A stretch of 64,000 nucleotides of DNA from Roseibium alexandrii DFL-11 (GCF_000158095.2 NZ_CM011002.1:1875228-1939227), one strand, 5' to 3'; counted from the first letter of the stretch, positions 1-10,630 are shown. Numbers and translations are program-made. The notes: a model not told the origin generated them from the sequence alone.

Positions 1-1
1 T

Positions 2-550
<549 letters not shown>

Positions 551-560
551 GATCTCCTAG

Positions 561-662
561 AGCAAATCGCGTTTAAACGGATACAGGTTTCGCTGCCACT
601 CGGCTATGCCTCGTACGCAAAACCTGAAGCAGCCTGAATTCAATTAAACGCGGCACACTATA
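561..662. repeat. 102-bp dispersed palindromic repeat, copy 1
   Basis: Starts AGCAAATCGCGTTTAA and ends near TTAAACGCGGCAC, so the ends are roughly inverted copies. An inner pair, CAGGTTTCGC and GCAAAACCTG, is also nearly complementary. Aligned by eye with 21604-21705, the two copies are the same length without gaps and differ at 14 of 102 positions. Both sit just after the stop codon of a plus-strand gene. The form suggests a small mobile palindromic unit that may fold in RNA. Confidence 0.85.
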
Positions 663-676
663 ACTGCCAAATGCCA

Positions 677-901
677 CCCCGGCCGCCGAGCCGGGGTCCG
701 TTTGGAAAAACTCCTGCCACGGATGGGTGGTCCCGGATCAAGTCCGGGACGGCGCCTCAACACTACAGCAACACGTCTGCCCTCACGCGGTCATCCTCGG
801 GCTTGACCCGAGGATCCATTCTATTCCGTTCCCTTTCCAAACAGCACGGCCTTGTTTGCGGCACCACTTCGGCATGGATTACCTCCCCGATCGTGTCGGG
901 G
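677..901. repeat. Cluster of four REP-like hairpins
   Basis: Inverted repeats read directly: CCCCGGC/GCCGGGG at 677-696; GTCCCGGA-TCAAG-TCCGGGAC at 730-750; ATCCTCGGG-CTTGA-CCCGAGGAT at 793-815; CCCCGA-TCGTG-TCGGGG at 885-901. The middle two have 8-9 bp perfect stems and loops TCAAG or its complement CTTGA. The same form recurs at 55601-55652. Confidence 0.75.
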
Positions 902-1071
902 ACAGGCTTTTCAAGCGGGGCAATGACGAAGGTGAATGTGGCAGAGGCCTTGCCATTCTCTTAGGGGTCATCAAAGCAATGCGTTGATTGTTTAGATGTC
1001 AAAGACAAGCATTTGCGTTTCCCAATTCCGATCCCCATATCCAGCTCATCACGAATTGGAGAGCTTGTTTC

Positions 1072-1587
1072 ATGTCCGCCGACACATCGTCCCGATCCTC
1101 CAGGCAAGACGCATTTGATCCGTTCCTGCAACCGGAGTTGTTTGAGGGCGTGCGCAGCCGCCGGATTATCGCTTTCATTATCGATGCGTTCGTGATCACC
1201 CTGCTGACACTCGGGGCGAGCATTCTTGTGTTCATTCTCGGGGTCTTCACCCTGGGTCTCGGCTTCCTGCTTTACGCCATCCTGCCGGTATCCGTCGCAC
1301 TGATCTATGCCGCATTTACGCTGGGCGGGCCAAGCGCCTCCACGATCGGCATGCGTGCGATGGGTCTTGAGATGCGGCTCTGGTATGGCGCCAAACCCTA
1401 CCCTCTGCTGGCCGCCGTGCACCTGTTGCTGTTCTGGTTCTCCATCTCTCTGCTCACGCCGTTCGTGCTGCTCGTGTCCCTTTTCTCGGACCGCAAGCGC
1501 CTGCTGCATGACCTGATCCTGGGCACTGTGGTGATCAATTCCGCCTATCACCGGGCCTATACCCGCGAGCATTCCGCCGCTGCGTGA
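1072..1587 (+). CDS. RDD family membrane protein
   Basis: A 171-residue integral membrane protein of the RDD family. The family motif is seen near the start of the hydrophobic part (RSRRIIAFIIDAFVITLL), followed by a second hydrophobic segment around residues 45-80, a GMRAMGLEMR linker and a third segment. The C-terminal SDRKRLLHDLILGTVVI is the usual RDD ending. I chose the ATG at 1072 because GGAG lies about 10 bases upstream; the frame stays open to 988 but that part looks non-coding. Members are often found next to hemB in Rhizobiales. Function is unknown; some relatives are linked to ion exchange, which is not shown here. Confidence 0.88.
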   Translation: MSADTSSRSSRQDAFDPFLQPELFEGVRSRRIIAFIIDAFVITLLTLGASILVFILGVFTLGLGFLLYAILPVSVALIYAAFTLGGPSASTIGMRAMGLEMRLWYGAKPYPLLAAVHLLLFWFSISLLTPFVLLVSLFSDRKRLLHDLILGTVVINSAYHRAYTREHSAAA

Positions 1588-1741
1588 TTTCTTGCTCAAA
1601 GAAAAATGATCTTATTTCAACGCTCTGCATGAAATATGAGCAGTGTTCCGGGTGTGAATTCGAAAGGTGAGCCCTTCCAAAGCCTCAAGCGGCTGGTCTA
1701 AACTGCTCCTAGAAATGGGCAGGTTGGATCTAGGCGGGTGA

Positions 1742-3580
1742 ATGCTCTCAGTTGATATCGCGATGGCGTTGACCTTTGTGGTCCTGACCGCCACCGTCGT
1801 CTTGTATGCGCTTGAGCGTTATCCGATTGAAACGGTCGCGCTCGGATCCGTTACCAGCTTCATCGTTATATTCTCCCTGATCCCGGTCTTCCGCAGCGAC
1901 GGGACCCGGGTTGCGACAGGTGATTTTCTGCAAGGCTTTGCAAATCCGGCCCTGATCACCGTCATCTGCCTTCTCATAATCGGTCAGGGCCTGTTTCAGA
2001 CAGATGCCCTGGAAGGTCCTGCCAAAGCTATTGTCCGATGGACCCGCGGCCGGTCCAAATGGGCCACGGCCCCAATCCTGCTTGCCGTCGCCATACTCAG
2101 CGCTTTCTTGAACAACACACCAGTGGTTGTGATGTTCCTGCCGATCCTGACCGCCGTCGCAGTCACGGCGGGGCAATCGGCCTCACGGGTTCTGATGCCG
2201 CTGTCCTTCATCGCGATATTGGGCGGTATGACCACACTGATTGGGTCGTCCACCAACCTGCTGGTGGCCAATTACGCGGCGCAGTCCTCGGATCTGAAGC
2301 TGACCTTCTTCAGCTTCACCCCAATCGGGGTCATGGTTGCCGGTGCCGGGATCCTCTACGTTTTGTTCGTCATGCCGCACCTGATGCGCAATCGTAAAAC
2401 CATGGCTGAGGAATTTCAGGCAACGTCCGGCAAGCAGTTCATCGCCCAGATCGAAATCACCTATGAGCACCCGCTCGTCGGCACCGAAGCCGTCTCCGGC
2501 ATGTTTCCGAGCCTGAAGGACATGACCGTCCGCCTGGTTCAGCGTGGCCAGCAACCGCTTCTTCCGCCCTTTGAAAATGTCATCCTGTCTCCGGGCGATA
2601 CCGTGATTGTGGCTGCGACCCGCACCGCACTTGCCAATGCCCTGGCGCGGCGCCAGCCGTTGATGGAAACGGATGGCGGTGAAACCAATGTAACCGGCCG
2701 TGAGGCCACGCCGAACCAGGATGGGTCCCTCAGCCTTGCGGAAGCCGTCGTTGCCCCCGCTTCGCGCCTGATGGGCCGCACGCTGCCGCAATCCGGTTTT
2801 TACACGGAAACCGGCTGTCTGGTGATGGGCATTCAGCGCCGCAGCCGCATGCCCCGCATGGCCATGAATGATATCCGACTGGAAGCCGGTGACGTTCTAT
2901 TGGTCGCGGGATCCGAAGAAGACATTGCGCGGCTGCGCGGAAATCGCGATGTCCTGCTGCTTGATTGGTCAACGGCAGAAGTTCCCCGCAAACGCTATGC
3001 TCCACGCGCGCTAGCGATCTTTGCCTGCGTTGTCGCGCTTGCAGCTTCAGGCCTGGTGCCGATTGTTTCCGCGGCCGTTGCGGGAACCTTCGCCATGATT
3101 GCCTCCGGCTGCCTCAACATCCGCCAGGCCATGCGGGCCATCGACAGCCGGATATTCATGCTCGTCGGCGCCTCACTTGCCGGGGCGGTCGCCCTGGAAT
3201 CAACTGGCGGGGCGTCAGCGGTTGCCATGTCACTTGCCGACATCCTTCACGGCAGCCCGCCTGGCGTCGTCCTGTCCGCCTTGTTCTTCATGGTGATGAT
3301 CCTGACGAACTTCCTGTCGAACAACGCAGCCGCGGTCCTCTTCACTCCCATTGCTATCAATCTCGCTGATCAGATCGGCCAGCCGCCGGAAGCCTTTATT
3401 GTCTGCCTGATCATTGCCGCCAACACGTCCTTTGCGACGCCTGTTGGATATCAAACCAACCTGATCGTGATGGGGCCCGGACATTACCGTTTTGCTGATT
3501 TCCTGCGTGCTGGCGTCCCGCTGGCGCTTGTTTTATGGTTGACCTTCTCGCTGATCGCACCATGGTACTATGGGCTGTGA
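1742..3580 (+). CDS. SLC13/DASS-type permease with two TrkA-C (RCK_C) domains
   Basis: A 612-residue inner-membrane transporter. Hydrophobic segments fill residues 1-215 and 415-612, and the middle soluble part carries two RCK_C-like modules at roughly 230-300 and 335-405 (ENVILSPGDTVIVAA; MNDIRLEAGDVLLVAGSEED). The two pseudo-symmetric re-entrant motifs of the family are visible, LNNTPVVVMFLP near residue 121 and LSNNAAAVLFTPIAI near residue 522. This build is typical of sodium-coupled carriers for sulfate or dicarboxylates. The substrate cannot be read from sequence. It stands alone upstream of bpt, with 30 bases between. Start ATG 1742 taken; an in-frame ATG at 1763 is possible. Confidence 0.85.
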   Translation: MLSVDIAMALTFVVLTATVVLYALERYPIETVALGSVTSFIVIFSLIPVFRSDGTRVATGDFLQGFANPALITVICLLIIGQGLFQTDALEGPAKAIVRWTRGRSKWATAPILLAVAILSAFLNNTPVVVMFLPILTAVAVTAGQSASRVLMPLSFIAILGGMTTLIGSSTNLLVANYAAQSSDLKLTFFSFTPIGVMVAGAGILYVLFVMPHLMRNRKTMAEEFQATSGKQFIAQIEITYEHPLVGTEAVSGMFPSLKDMTVRLVQRGQQPLLPPFENVILSPGDTVIVAATRTALANALARRQPLMETDGGETNVTGREATPNQDGSLSLAEAVVAPASRLMGRTLPQSGFYTETGCLVMGIQRRSRMPRMAMNDIRLEAGDVLLVAGSEEDIARLRGNRDVLLLDWSTAEVPRKRYAPRALAIFACVVALAASGLVPIVSAAVAGTFAMIASGCLNIRQAMRAIDSRIFMLVGASLAGAVALESTGGASAVAMSLADILHGSPPGVVLSALFFMVMILTNFLSNNAAAVLFTPIAINLADQIGQPPEAFIVCLIIAANTSFATPVGYQTNLIVMGPGHYRFADFLRAGVPLALVLWLTFSLIAPWYYGL

Positions 3581-3610
3581 GGGACGACTTTTATGCCGTA
3601 GGAATAGCTG

Positions 3611-4390
3611 GTGACACGCCACCCGACCGACCATCCGCAGTTCTATCTGACTGCCCCCGCGCCCTGCCCTTATCTTGAGGGTTTGCAGGAGCGCAAGGTG
3701 TTTACGCATCTTGTCGGCCACGGCGCGCCCGCGCTCAACGAAGTGCTCACACAAGGTGGTTTCCGGCGCAGCCAGAACATTGCGTACCGCCCGGCTTGCG
3801 AGAACTGCCAGGCTTGCGTCTCCGTGCGTGTCCGCGTCGACGACTTCAAGTGGACAAAATCGCTCAAACGGGTTTGGAAATCCGGGGCGGATGTCATCGG
3901 AGCCCGCCTTCCGCCGAGCCCATCGGCCGAGCAATATGATCTTTTTCGCGATTACCTGCAGGCACGCCATGAAGATGGCGGCATGACCGAAATGAGTATC
4001 CTCGACTACGCCATGATGGTGGAGGATACGCATGTTGAGACTATGGTGATCGAGTATCGAAAACGCGGACCGGATACATTCATGACGGGAGCCGGGACCG
4101 GGCCGCTGCTCGGCGTTGCTCTGAGCGACCAGCTCAGCGACGGCCTGTCGATGGTGTATTCCTTCTACGATCCGGCATTCACTGAGACCGCGCTTGGCAC
4201 CTACATGATACTTGATCACATCGAGCGCGCGCGAAAGCTCCGGCTGCCCTACATCTATCTCGGCTATTGGGTCGATGGCTCGATCAAGATGGCGTACAAG
4301 GCCCGCTTCCGGCCGCAAGAACATCTCGGGCCGGATGGCTGGACGACAGTCGACGCGCCGAGTGGGCCCGGCGCCCCTACAAAAGACTGA
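3611..4390 (+). CDS. bpt: Aspartate/glutamate leucyltransferase (Bpt, Ate family)
   Basis: A 259-residue N-end-rule transferase that adds leucine from Leu-tRNA to N-terminal Asp or Glu of proteins, marking them for ClpS/ClpAP. Recognised from the N-terminal [13 protein letters not shown], from [20 protein letters not shown] (the Cys-rich N-terminal domain) and the C-terminal [20 protein letters not shown]. Starts with GTG at 3611. Nearness to hemB and RDD is common in Rhizobiales. It ends 6 bases before the convergent glycosylase gene. Confidence 0.92.
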   Translation: MTRHPTDHPQFYLTAPAPCPYLEGLQERKVFTHLVGHGAPALNEVLTQGGFRRSQNIAYRPACENCQACVSVRVRVDDFKWTKSLKRVWKSGADVIGARLPPSPSAEQYDLFRDYLQARHEDGGMTEMSILDYAMMVEDTHVETMVIEYRKRGPDTFMTGAGTGPLLGVALSDQLSDGLSMVYSFYDPAFTETALGTYMILDHIERARKLRLPYIYLGYWVDGSIKMAYKARFRPQEHLGPDGWTTVDAPSGPGAPTKD

Positions 4391-4396
4391 CGTATC

Positions 4397-5056
4397 CTAA
4401 GGAATGTGCTGACGGATCGACGTGAAGACATCGCGGAACATGTCTTCGGTCAACCGCCCCGTATTCGTGTTGTACCGGGAGCAGTGGTAACTGTCGAACA
4501 GGACAAGATCCGTTCCCGGGAGTTCATGCCGCCCATTGTGGGAAAACGGGAACTGGGCCCGTTTCAATTCCAAGGCGGTCAAAAACGTCTCGTGCGCGAT
4601 CCGGCCAAGTGCCAAGACCGCCCGGACAGATGGGTTGGCCGCGAGTGTCGACAAAAGATACGGACGGCAGGTCTTGATTTCCGGTCCGGTTGGCTTGTTC
4701 TGCGGAGGCAAACAGCGCACGGCGTTGGTAATCAGTGCGTCAGCCAGCACCAACCCGTCGTCCGGCCGCGCTTTATACGCCCCTTCGGCGAAACCGAAAT
4801 CCAGCATGGTCTTGTAGAGGAGATCGCCGGCATAATCGCCGGTGAACGGGCGCCCGGTCGCATTGGCACCGCGCATGCCCGGAGCAAGTCCAATGACAAG
4901 CAATCTCGGATTTGGAGACGTAAAGGACGGCACGGGCGCATTGAACCATTCGGGATGTTCGGCCTGCAGACCTTCCCGAAATTCAACCAAACGAGGGCAT
5001 GCCCGGCAATCCAGAGGTGGATCGACGGGCGTAGCCTGGACATCATGGACCGGCAT
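4397..5056 (-). CDS. Uracil-DNA glycosylase, family 5 (UDGb-like)
   Basis: A 219-residue base-excision-repair glycosylase. Cys pairs for an iron-sulfur cluster are suggested by DCRACPRL near residue 19 and further cysteines (ITNAVRCLPP and KTCRPYL). Motif A reads GLAPGMRGANATGRPFTGD, the family 5 form in which the usual catalytic Asp or Asn is replaced. The C-terminal motif is DSYHCSRYNTNTGRLT, in place of the more common HPS. It removes uracil and some other deaminated bases from DNA. The neighbour on the same strand is the NYN-domain gene, 10 bases upstream, so the two are probably one transcript. Confidence 0.88.
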   Translation of the reverse strand: MPVHDVQATPVDPPLDCRACPRLVEFREGLQAEHPEWFNAPVPSFTSPNPRLLVIGLAPGMRGANATGRPFTGDYAGDLLYKTMLDFGFAEGAYKARPDDGLVLADALITNAVRCLPPQNKPTGPEIKTCRPYLLSTLAANPSVRAVLALGRIAHETFLTALELKRAQFPFSHNGRHELPGTDLVLFDSYHCSRYNTNTGRLTEDMFRDVFTSIRQHIP

Positions 5057-5066
5057 CTAACCGCTC

Positions 5067-5657
5067 TTAGTAATCGTCGTCGTCATCCTCGTCATCGATC
5101 TCCGGCATCGGAGGACGCTGAGGACGTTCGGACGGATCGCGGCCGATTTTGTTGGCAAGACTTGCCAGATCGATGAAGTGGTCGGCCTGGCGGCGCAGAT
5201 CATCGGCAATCATCGGCGGCTGCGTTTTCAAGGTCGATACCACACTGACCTTCCGCCCTTTGCGCTGCAACGCTTCAACCAGTGACCGGAAATCGCCGTC
5301 ACCGGAGAAGAGCACGATGTGATCCACGGATTCCACAAGTTCCATGGCATCAACAGCAAGCTCGATATCCATATTGCCTTTGACCTTGCGGCGTCCCGCA
5401 CTGTCGACGAATTCCTTCACAGGCTTTGTGATGACTTTATAGCCATTGTAGTCGAGCCAATCGATCAACGGGCGGATGGAGGAGTATTCCTGGTCCTCAA
5501 TCAGCGCCGTGTAATAATAGGCACGCAACAGATAGGCCTGGCCCTGAAATTCCTTCAGCAGACGCTTGTAATCTATGTCAAAGCCGATGGCCTTGGCTGT
5601 CGAATACAAGTTTGCACCGTCGATGAACAAGGCAACCTTTTCTCGTGCATCAAACAT
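5067..5657 (-). CDS. NYN (LabA/DUF88) domain protein, putative endoribonuclease
   Basis: A 196-residue PIN-like NYN protein. FIDGANLYSTAKAIGFDIDY near residue 12, DIELAVDAM in the middle and FSGDGDFRSLVEALQRKGRKV near residue 116 give the acidic residues of a metal-dependent nuclease site. The C-terminus is a run of Asp and Glu ending in Tyr, a likely disordered tail. In Rhizobiales this gene usually lies just before rpoZ, as here, divergently transcribed. Its RNA target is unknown. It is followed after 10 bases by the family 5 glycosylase gene. Confidence 0.88.
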   Translation of the reverse strand: MFDAREKVALFIDGANLYSTAKAIGFDIDYKRLLKEFQGQAYLLRAYYYTALIEDQEYSSIRPLIDWLDYNGYKVITKPVKEFVDSAGRRKVKGNMDIELAVDAMELVESVDHIVLFSGDGDFRSLVEALQRKGRKVSVVSTLKTQPPMIADDLRRQADHFIDLASLANKIGRDPSERPQRPPMPEIDDEDDDDDY

Positions 5658-6036
5658 TTATATTGAAACCCTTCTAAGTGGTATGCGTATCCTGTTTGAG
5701 ACCGCTGACCCGAGTTTCCTTCCCACCAAAGGAACCTCACGGAACAAAAACAAAATCACCGCATATAGCTTCCGACCACTGGCTGCTATTTTGCCATTTT
5801 GTGATCAGATTATTTTTAGTTCTTCTAGAACGCCTTTTTAGTTATAGGGCGCTAAGGACTGGCGTACACTATCTCCTCTCCAAGCCGCAACGGCTATGGC
5901 GCGTAGGCTGTGAAAAAATAACCGGATTTTTCTATAATTTCCGCCGCCTCCCCGGATTTTCGACAAGGGGTTGCTTTTTGCCAAGGGCATCACTATACGC
6001 TTGAAGTTCTTGTTCCAAAAGCTATGGAGACGTCGA
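5658..6036. other. Divergent NYN/rpoZ intergenic region
   Basis: 379 bp, distinctly richer in A+T than the flanking genes. It must carry the promoters for the NYN-glycosylase pair (minus) and rpoZ (plus). A plausible rpoZ promoter is listed separately. Small frames here do not look coding. Confidence 0.6.
5971..5999 (+). promoter_or_regulatory. Putative sigma-70 promoter of rpoZ
   Basis: TTGCTT at 5971 and TATACG at 5994 are separated by 17 bases, close to the alphaproteobacterial housekeeping consensus. The start codon of rpoZ is 38 bases after the -10 box. Confidence 0.45.
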
Positions 6037-6438
6037 ATGGCGCGCGTGACCGTCGAGGATTGTATCGACAAGGTCGAAAACCGGTTTGAGCTGGTGCTGA
6101 TTGCTGCGCATCGCGCTCGCATGATTTCCAGTGGTTCTCCGTTGACGATAGATCGCGACAACGATAAGAATCCTGTTGTCGCTCTGCGTGAAATCGCCGA
6201 ACAGACCGTCAGCCCTGAAGACATGAAAGAAGACCTCATTCATTCGCTTCAAAAATTCGTTGAAGTGGATGAGCCGGAAGCCGAATCTGTTCCGGTTGTG
6301 GCTGTACCCGGTCAACAGCAGGTCACTCAGGTCAACAACGTCGACGACAGTGCCGTCGAGTTTGACCGCATGACAGAAGAAGATCTTCTGCGCGGCCTGG
6401 AAGGTCTTGTGCCGCCTGAGCGGACCGACGATATTTGA
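6037..6438 (+). CDS. rpoZ: RNA polymerase omega subunit
   Basis: A 133-residue omega subunit that helps fold the beta-prime subunit of RNA polymerase and takes part in ppGpp binding. The N-terminal [20 protein letters not shown] and the following AAHRARMIS are diagnostic. The ATG at 6037 has GGAGA six bases upstream, and the frame further upstream is non-coding. The tail after residue 70 is acidic, as in other alphaproteobacteria. The ppGpp synthetase gene follows after about 100 bases, a conserved and functionally sensible pairing. Confidence 0.96.
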   Translation: MARVTVEDCIDKVENRFELVLIAAHRARMISSGSPLTIDRDNDKNPVVALREIAEQTVSPEDMKEDLIHSLQKFVEVDEPEAESVPVVAVPGQQQVTQVNNVDDSAVEFDRMTEEDLLRGLEGLVPPERTDDI

Positions 6439-6541
6439 TACCATTATCATGGCCGGAGTGTTGCTGGACTGACCTGGCGCTCTGGCCGCAGTTTATCAGT
6501 TCCGCCATGTATGTTGGCGGTTGCATGGGTCAGTCGCGACC

Positions 6542-8782
6542 ATGATGCGTCAATATGAATTGGTTGAGCGTGTCACCCGCTACAACCCCGATGCCGACGA
6601 AGCCTTGCTCAACAAGGCTTACGTCTACGCCATGCAAAAACACGGCTCGCAGATGCGGGCCTCCGGTGACCCCTATTTCTCTCATCCTTTGGAAGTCGCT
6701 GCGATCCTCACGGATTTGCGCCTGGATGATGCGACCATCGCTGTCGCGCTGCTTCATGACACCATAGAAGATACGGATGCGACCCGCACCGAGATCGATT
6801 CTCTGTTCGGTGAGGAGATCGGCAAACTGGTCGACGGCCTGACCAAGATCAGCCGTTTGGATCTGGTGTCGCGAAAAGCGAAGCAGGCCGAAAATTTCCG
6901 AAAACTTCTTCTGGCAATCGCCGATGATGTCCGTGTCCTGTTGGTGAAGCTCGCCGACCGGCTGCACAACATGCGCACGCTCCAACACATGCCGGAGCAC
7001 AAGCGCGGCCGGATCGCGGAAGAAACCATGGAGATCTATGCGCCCCTGGCCGGCCGCATGGGTATGCATGACATGCGGGAAGAGCTTGAAGACATCTCCT
7101 TCCACACGCTCAACCCGGAAGCTTATGAGACGATCAACGAACGCCTGGAAGACCTCAGAGAGCGCAACAAGGATCTGATTCTCGACATTGAGACGACGCT
7201 GGCTGAGCGCTTGTCGGAACGGGGCATGGCGGCTTTGGTCAAAGGCCGGGAAAAACGCCCTTATTCCATTTTCCGCAAGATGCAACGCAAGGCGATCGGG
7301 TTTGAGCAGCTGTCGGATATCTATGGTTTCCGGGTGACCGTTGGCACCATAGAAGCCTGTTACCGGGTTCTCGGTGTCATCCATACGACCTGGCCGACAG
7401 TTCCGGGCCGGTTCAAGGATTACATCTCCACGCCGAAGCAAAACGACTACAAATCGTTGCACACGACGATCGTGGGCCCCTCCCGCCAGCGTGTCGAGCT
7501 GCAGATTCGCACCGTCAATATGGACCGGGTTGCCGAGTACGGCATTGCGGCACACGCTCTTTACAAAGACAGCGAATATGGCGGCCGGAACATCGCCGAT
7601 CACACAGAAGACTGCCGCGCGTTTGAGTGGCTCCGCCGGACCACGGAGCTTCTGGCCCAAGGCGACACCCCAGAAGAGTTTCTTGAAAACACGAAACTGG
7701 AACTCTTCCACGATCAGGTGTTTTGCTTCACACCGAAAGGCCGCCTGATTGCCCTGCCGCGCGGCGCCACTCCGATCGACTTTGCATACGCGGTGCATAC
7801 GGATATCGGCAACACCTGCGTCGGCTGCAAGATCAACGGCAAGATCATGCCGCTGGTTACCGCGCTCCATAATGGCGATGAGGTTGAAGTCATCCGGTCG
7901 CAGGCGCAAACGCCCCCGCCTGCCTGGGAGGCGATTGCCGTCACCGGGAAAGCGCGTGCCGCGATCCGCCGCGCAACACGGGAATCAGTGCGTCAGCAAT
8001 ATGGCGCGCTGGGCGAACACATACTCAAGCGCGCTTTCGCACGAGCCGACAAGAGCTACTCGGAAGACCTTCTTGAGGCGGTGCTTGATACGCATCACCA
8101 AAACAGCGTTGCCGATCTCCTGGCCGCCGTTGGCCGGGGCGATCTCAGCGCTCAGACCGTATTGAAAACCGCCCATCCTGATTATCAGGATGAACGTGTC
8201 ACCATTTCCGGTCCGCCGTCTGGCGAAGGCTGGTTTGACCTCAAACAAGGCCATGGTCTCAAGTTTCGCATCCCTCCAACTGGGCTTGCCGGTGCAATCG
8301 TTGAAGACGGCGATGATTGGTCAGATACCAATGCGCTGCCAATTCGGGGATTGTCGGGGGACATCCCGGTCAGCTTTGCGCCAGATGGCGGTGCTGTGCC
8401 CGGCGATCGCATTGTCGGGATCTTGACCTCATCCGGCGGGCTGACCATCTATCCGATACAATCGCCTGCCCTGAAAGAATATGACGACGAAACCGAACGC
8501 TGGGTTGATGTGCGCTGGGATATCGACGTCAACAATCCGGAACGGTTTCCAGCACGGCTGGATATTTCCGCCGCCAACGAGCCCGGATCACTGGCAACTA
8601 TCGCGCAGGTCATTGGCGAGAACAGTGGCAACATCGATAACGTCAAAATGCTTCAACGCGCACCGGATTTTCATCAAATGTTGATTGATTTGGAAGTGTG
8701 GGATTTGAAACACTTGAACCGCATCATCAATCAACTCCGTTCCAAACCGAATGTCTCCAGTGTAAGCCGGGTGAACGGCTGA
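6542..8782 (+). CDS. rsh: Bifunctional (p)ppGpp synthetase/hydrolase, RelA/SpoT homologue
   Basis: A 746-residue stringent-response enzyme. The hydrolase HD domain ([12 protein letters not shown], then LLHDTIEDT) occupies about residues 20-180. The synthetase domain with YGFRVTVGT and the conserved DYKSLHTT follows at about 240-350. Then come the TGS domain ([28 protein letters not shown]) and a C-terminal ACT domain ([20 protein letters not shown]). Both catalytic halves keep key motifs, so it should make and degrade ppGpp. I start at ATG 6542 ([11 protein letters not shown]), which matches known alphaproteobacterial Rsh proteins; a TTG at 6521 is less likely. pyrE follows 31 bases on. Confidence 0.95.
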   Translation: MMRQYELVERVTRYNPDADEALLNKAYVYAMQKHGSQMRASGDPYFSHPLEVAAILTDLRLDDATIAVALLHDTIEDTDATRTEIDSLFGEEIGKLVDGLTKISRLDLVSRKAKQAENFRKLLLAIADDVRVLLVKLADRLHNMRTLQHMPEHKRGRIAEETMEIYAPLAGRMGMHDMREELEDISFHTLNPEAYETINERLEDLRERNKDLILDIETTLAERLSERGMAALVKGREKRPYSIFRKMQRKAIGFEQLSDIYGFRVTVGTIEACYRVLGVIHTTWPTVPGRFKDYISTPKQNDYKSLHTTIVGPSRQRVELQIRTVNMDRVAEYGIAAHALYKDSEYGGRNIADHTEDCRAFEWLRRTTELLAQGDTPEEFLENTKLELFHDQVFCFTPKGRLIALPRGATPIDFAYAVHTDIGNTCVGCKINGKIMPLVTALHNGDEVEVIRSQAQTPPPAWEAIAVTGKARAAIRRATRESVRQQYGALGEHILKRAFARADKSYSEDLLEAVLDTHHQNSVADLLAAVGRGDLSAQTVLKTAHPDYQDERVTISGPPSGEGWFDLKQGHGLKFRIPPTGLAGAIVEDGDDWSDTNALPIRGLSGDIPVSFAPDGGAVPGDRIVGILTSSGGLTIYPIQSPALKEYDDETERWVDVRWDIDVNNPERFPARLDISAANEPGSLATIAQVIGENSGNIDNVKMLQRAPDFHQMLIDLEVWDLKHLNRIINQLRSKPNVSSVSRVNG

Positions 8783-8813
8783 CCGGACTGATCAAGTCAA
8801 AAGGACCCGCTTT

Positions 8814-9395
8814 ATGACACGTGACGACGTGCTGTCCGTTTTCCGCGATGCCGGTGCCATTCTTGAAGGGCATTTCATCCTGACTTCAGGCCTTCGCAGC
8901 CCGATCTTCCTGCAAAAGGCGCGGGTTTTCATGTACCCGGACAAAACGGAAATCCTGTGCAAGGCACTGGCTGAGAAGATCCAGGCATCGGATCTCGGGC
9001 CTCTGGATTTTGTTGTTTCCCCAGCCCTCGGCGGACTTATCCCGGGCTATGAAACCGCGCGGCATCTCGACGTCCCGGCAATGTGGGTCGAGCGGGAAGA
9101 TGGGGAGTTCCGTCTGCGCCGGTTCGAGATGCCAGAAGGCGCAAGGGTCATCATTGTTGAAGACATCGTGACAACAGGCCTCTCCAGCCGCGAAACGGTA
9201 ACGTCTCTGAAAGCACTTGGTGCTGAAGTTCTTGCTGTCGCCTGCCTGATCGACCGGTCCGGCGGAGAGGCAGATGCAGGGGTTCCGGTAATTGCACTGG
9301 CGGATTACAAGGTTCCAGCTTATGAACCGGACAACCTGCCGCCGGAGCTCGCCGCTCTGCCGGCCGTCAAACCGGGCAGCAGAGGCCTCGCCTGA
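8814..9395 (+). CDS. pyrE: Orotate phosphoribosyltransferase
   Basis: A 193-residue pyrimidine enzyme that joins orotate and PRPP to give OMP. It has the type I phosphoribosyltransferase PRPP loop [14 protein letters not shown] around residues 112-125, and the substrate segment [17 protein letters not shown] near the N-terminus. ATG 8814 follows AAAGGA. It lies between rsh and the DUF2062 gene on the same strand, a layout shared with other Rhizobiales. Confidence 0.94.
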   Translation: MTRDDVLSVFRDAGAILEGHFILTSGLRSPIFLQKARVFMYPDKTEILCKALAEKIQASDLGPLDFVVSPALGGLIPGYETARHLDVPAMWVEREDGEFRLRRFEMPEGARVIIVEDIVTTGLSSRETVTSLKALGAEVLAVACLIDRSGGEADAGVPVIALADYKVPAYEPDNLPPELAALPAVKPGSRGLA

Positions 9396-9427
9396 AAAAG
9401 TTGATTAACAGGACTTAACGCCGCCAG

Positions 9428-10030
9428 ATGCTGTTCCGCCGCCGTAATAGACCAACGCATGTTGAGCGCCTTCGTGTTGCCGTGTGGCCACGGCACAGCT
9501 GGGCCCGCTCGACGCGGTATTTCGGCAAGCGTGTCCTGCGGTTGACGGCAACCCCTCATGCGATTGCCATTGGCTTTGCTGCCGGTGCATTTTCTTCCTG
9601 CACGCCTCTGATTGGTTTTCACTTTCTGACAGCTTTTGCACTGGCGTGGGTTCTTCGCGGCAACATGATTGCGGCGGCACTGGGCACATCGATCGGCAAC
9701 CCACTCACCTTCCCGTTCATTTGGGCGTTCACGTACAAAATCGGTCAGTGGGTGCTCTATGGTCAGGCCCCGGATGCTGACCCGCACGCGGTCCATGCGC
9801 AATTCCAGAGCTCTTTGTTCGCCAAGTCGCTCGATTCGCTGTTGCCCATGGTCAAGCCTATGTTCATCGGCGCGGTGCCTATGGGTTTGGTTCTCGGAAC
9901 GGTTTCGTATTTTATCGTCTATAAGAGCGTCGAGGTGTATCAGCGGCGCCGAAAGGTAACGTTGGATGCCCGGAACAAGCGTCTGTTCCCGCCGCCAAAC
10001 CGCTCCTTTGACGACGACCCTGGCAGCTGA
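9428..10030 (+). CDS. DUF2062 domain membrane protein
   Basis: A 200-residue membrane protein of the DUF2062 family. The hallmark is TPHAIAIGFAAGAFSSCTPLIGFHF followed by GTSIGNPLTFPFIW, spanning residues 40-105, with a further hydrophobic segment near 145-170. The N- and C-termini are basic and probably cytoplasmic. No function is established for the family. It often sits between pyrE and acpS in Rhizobiales, as here. Confidence 0.85.
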   Translation: MLFRRRNRPTHVERLRVAVWPRHSWARSTRYFGKRVLRLTATPHAIAIGFAAGAFSSCTPLIGFHFLTAFALAWVLRGNMIAAALGTSIGNPLTFPFIWAFTYKIGQWVLYGQAPDADPHAVHAQFQSSLFAKSLDSLLPMVKPMFIGAVPMGLVLGTVSYFIVYKSVEVYQRRRKVTLDARNKRLFPPPNRSFDDDPGS

Positions 10031-10085
10031 CGGGATCTCACCCTACATAAGCGGTCCTGAACGGAACGAATGGAATTGACCGAAG

Positions 10086-10517
10086 ATGATTTTGGGCATC
10101 GGCAGTGACCTCATCGACATTCGCAGGATCGAGAAGACGCTGGACCGGTTTGGTGAGCGTTTCACCAATCGGGTCTTCACCGAAGTAGAGCGGGCCAAGT
10201 CCGATCGCCGCGCACAAAGGGCAGCCTCCTATGCCAAGCGGTTTGCGGCCAAGGAAGCCTGCTCCAAGGCTCTGGGCAGCGGAATTCGCATGGGTGTTGC
10301 CTGGCGGGAAATGGGCGTTGTGAATCTGCCATCCGGAAAACCGACCATCAGCCTGACCGGTGGAGCCTCGGATCGCCTGAATGCGATGATACCGGAAGGT
10401 TTCAAGGCGACCATTGACCTGACCATCACCGACGATTTTCCTTTGGCGCAGGCCTTTGTTGTCATTTCTGCGTGGCCGGAAGACTGGCCGAAGCCCCCAT
10501 CAACAACTTCCTCGTGA
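10086..10517 (+). CDS. acpS: Holo-[acyl-carrier-protein] synthase
   Basis: A 143-residue phosphopantetheinyl transferase that converts apo-ACP to holo-ACP using coenzyme A. The magnesium-binding motifs [13 protein letters not shown] at the N-terminus and [13 protein letters not shown] near residue 56 are intact. A few extra residues, with several prolines, extend the C-terminus. Its neighbour lepB is in the same direction, about 110 bases on. In many relatives pdxJ sits just upstream of acpS; it is absent here. Confidence 0.94.
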   Translation: MILGIGSDLIDIRRIEKTLDRFGERFTNRVFTEVERAKSDRRAQRAASYAKRFAAKEACSKALGSGIRMGVAWREMGVVNLPSGKPTISLTGGASDRLNAMIPEGFKATIDLTITDDFPLAQAFVVISAWPEDWPKPPSTTSS

Positions 10518-10630
10518 GCATGACAGCGAACCTTTGGCTATTGATTGCTTCGCTGGCCGCAACCGGCTAAGAGTGGCCGATATCCGGGCACCGGCTCCGG
10601 CGGACTTTAGAGAACAACTTTAGGGACAGC

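Larger units (their letters stand above)
551..1071. other. Repeat-rich intergenic region
   Basis: 520 bp without a convincing gene. It holds one copy of a 102-bp dispersed palindromic repeat followed by four short hairpins (677-696, 730-750, 793-815, 885-901). Small open frames here look like by-products of the hairpins. No promoter could be chosen confidently. Confidence 0.7.

Noticed and set aside
6530..7909. Minus-strand frame of 459 codons
   Set aside because: Fully inside rsh, which is unmistakable.
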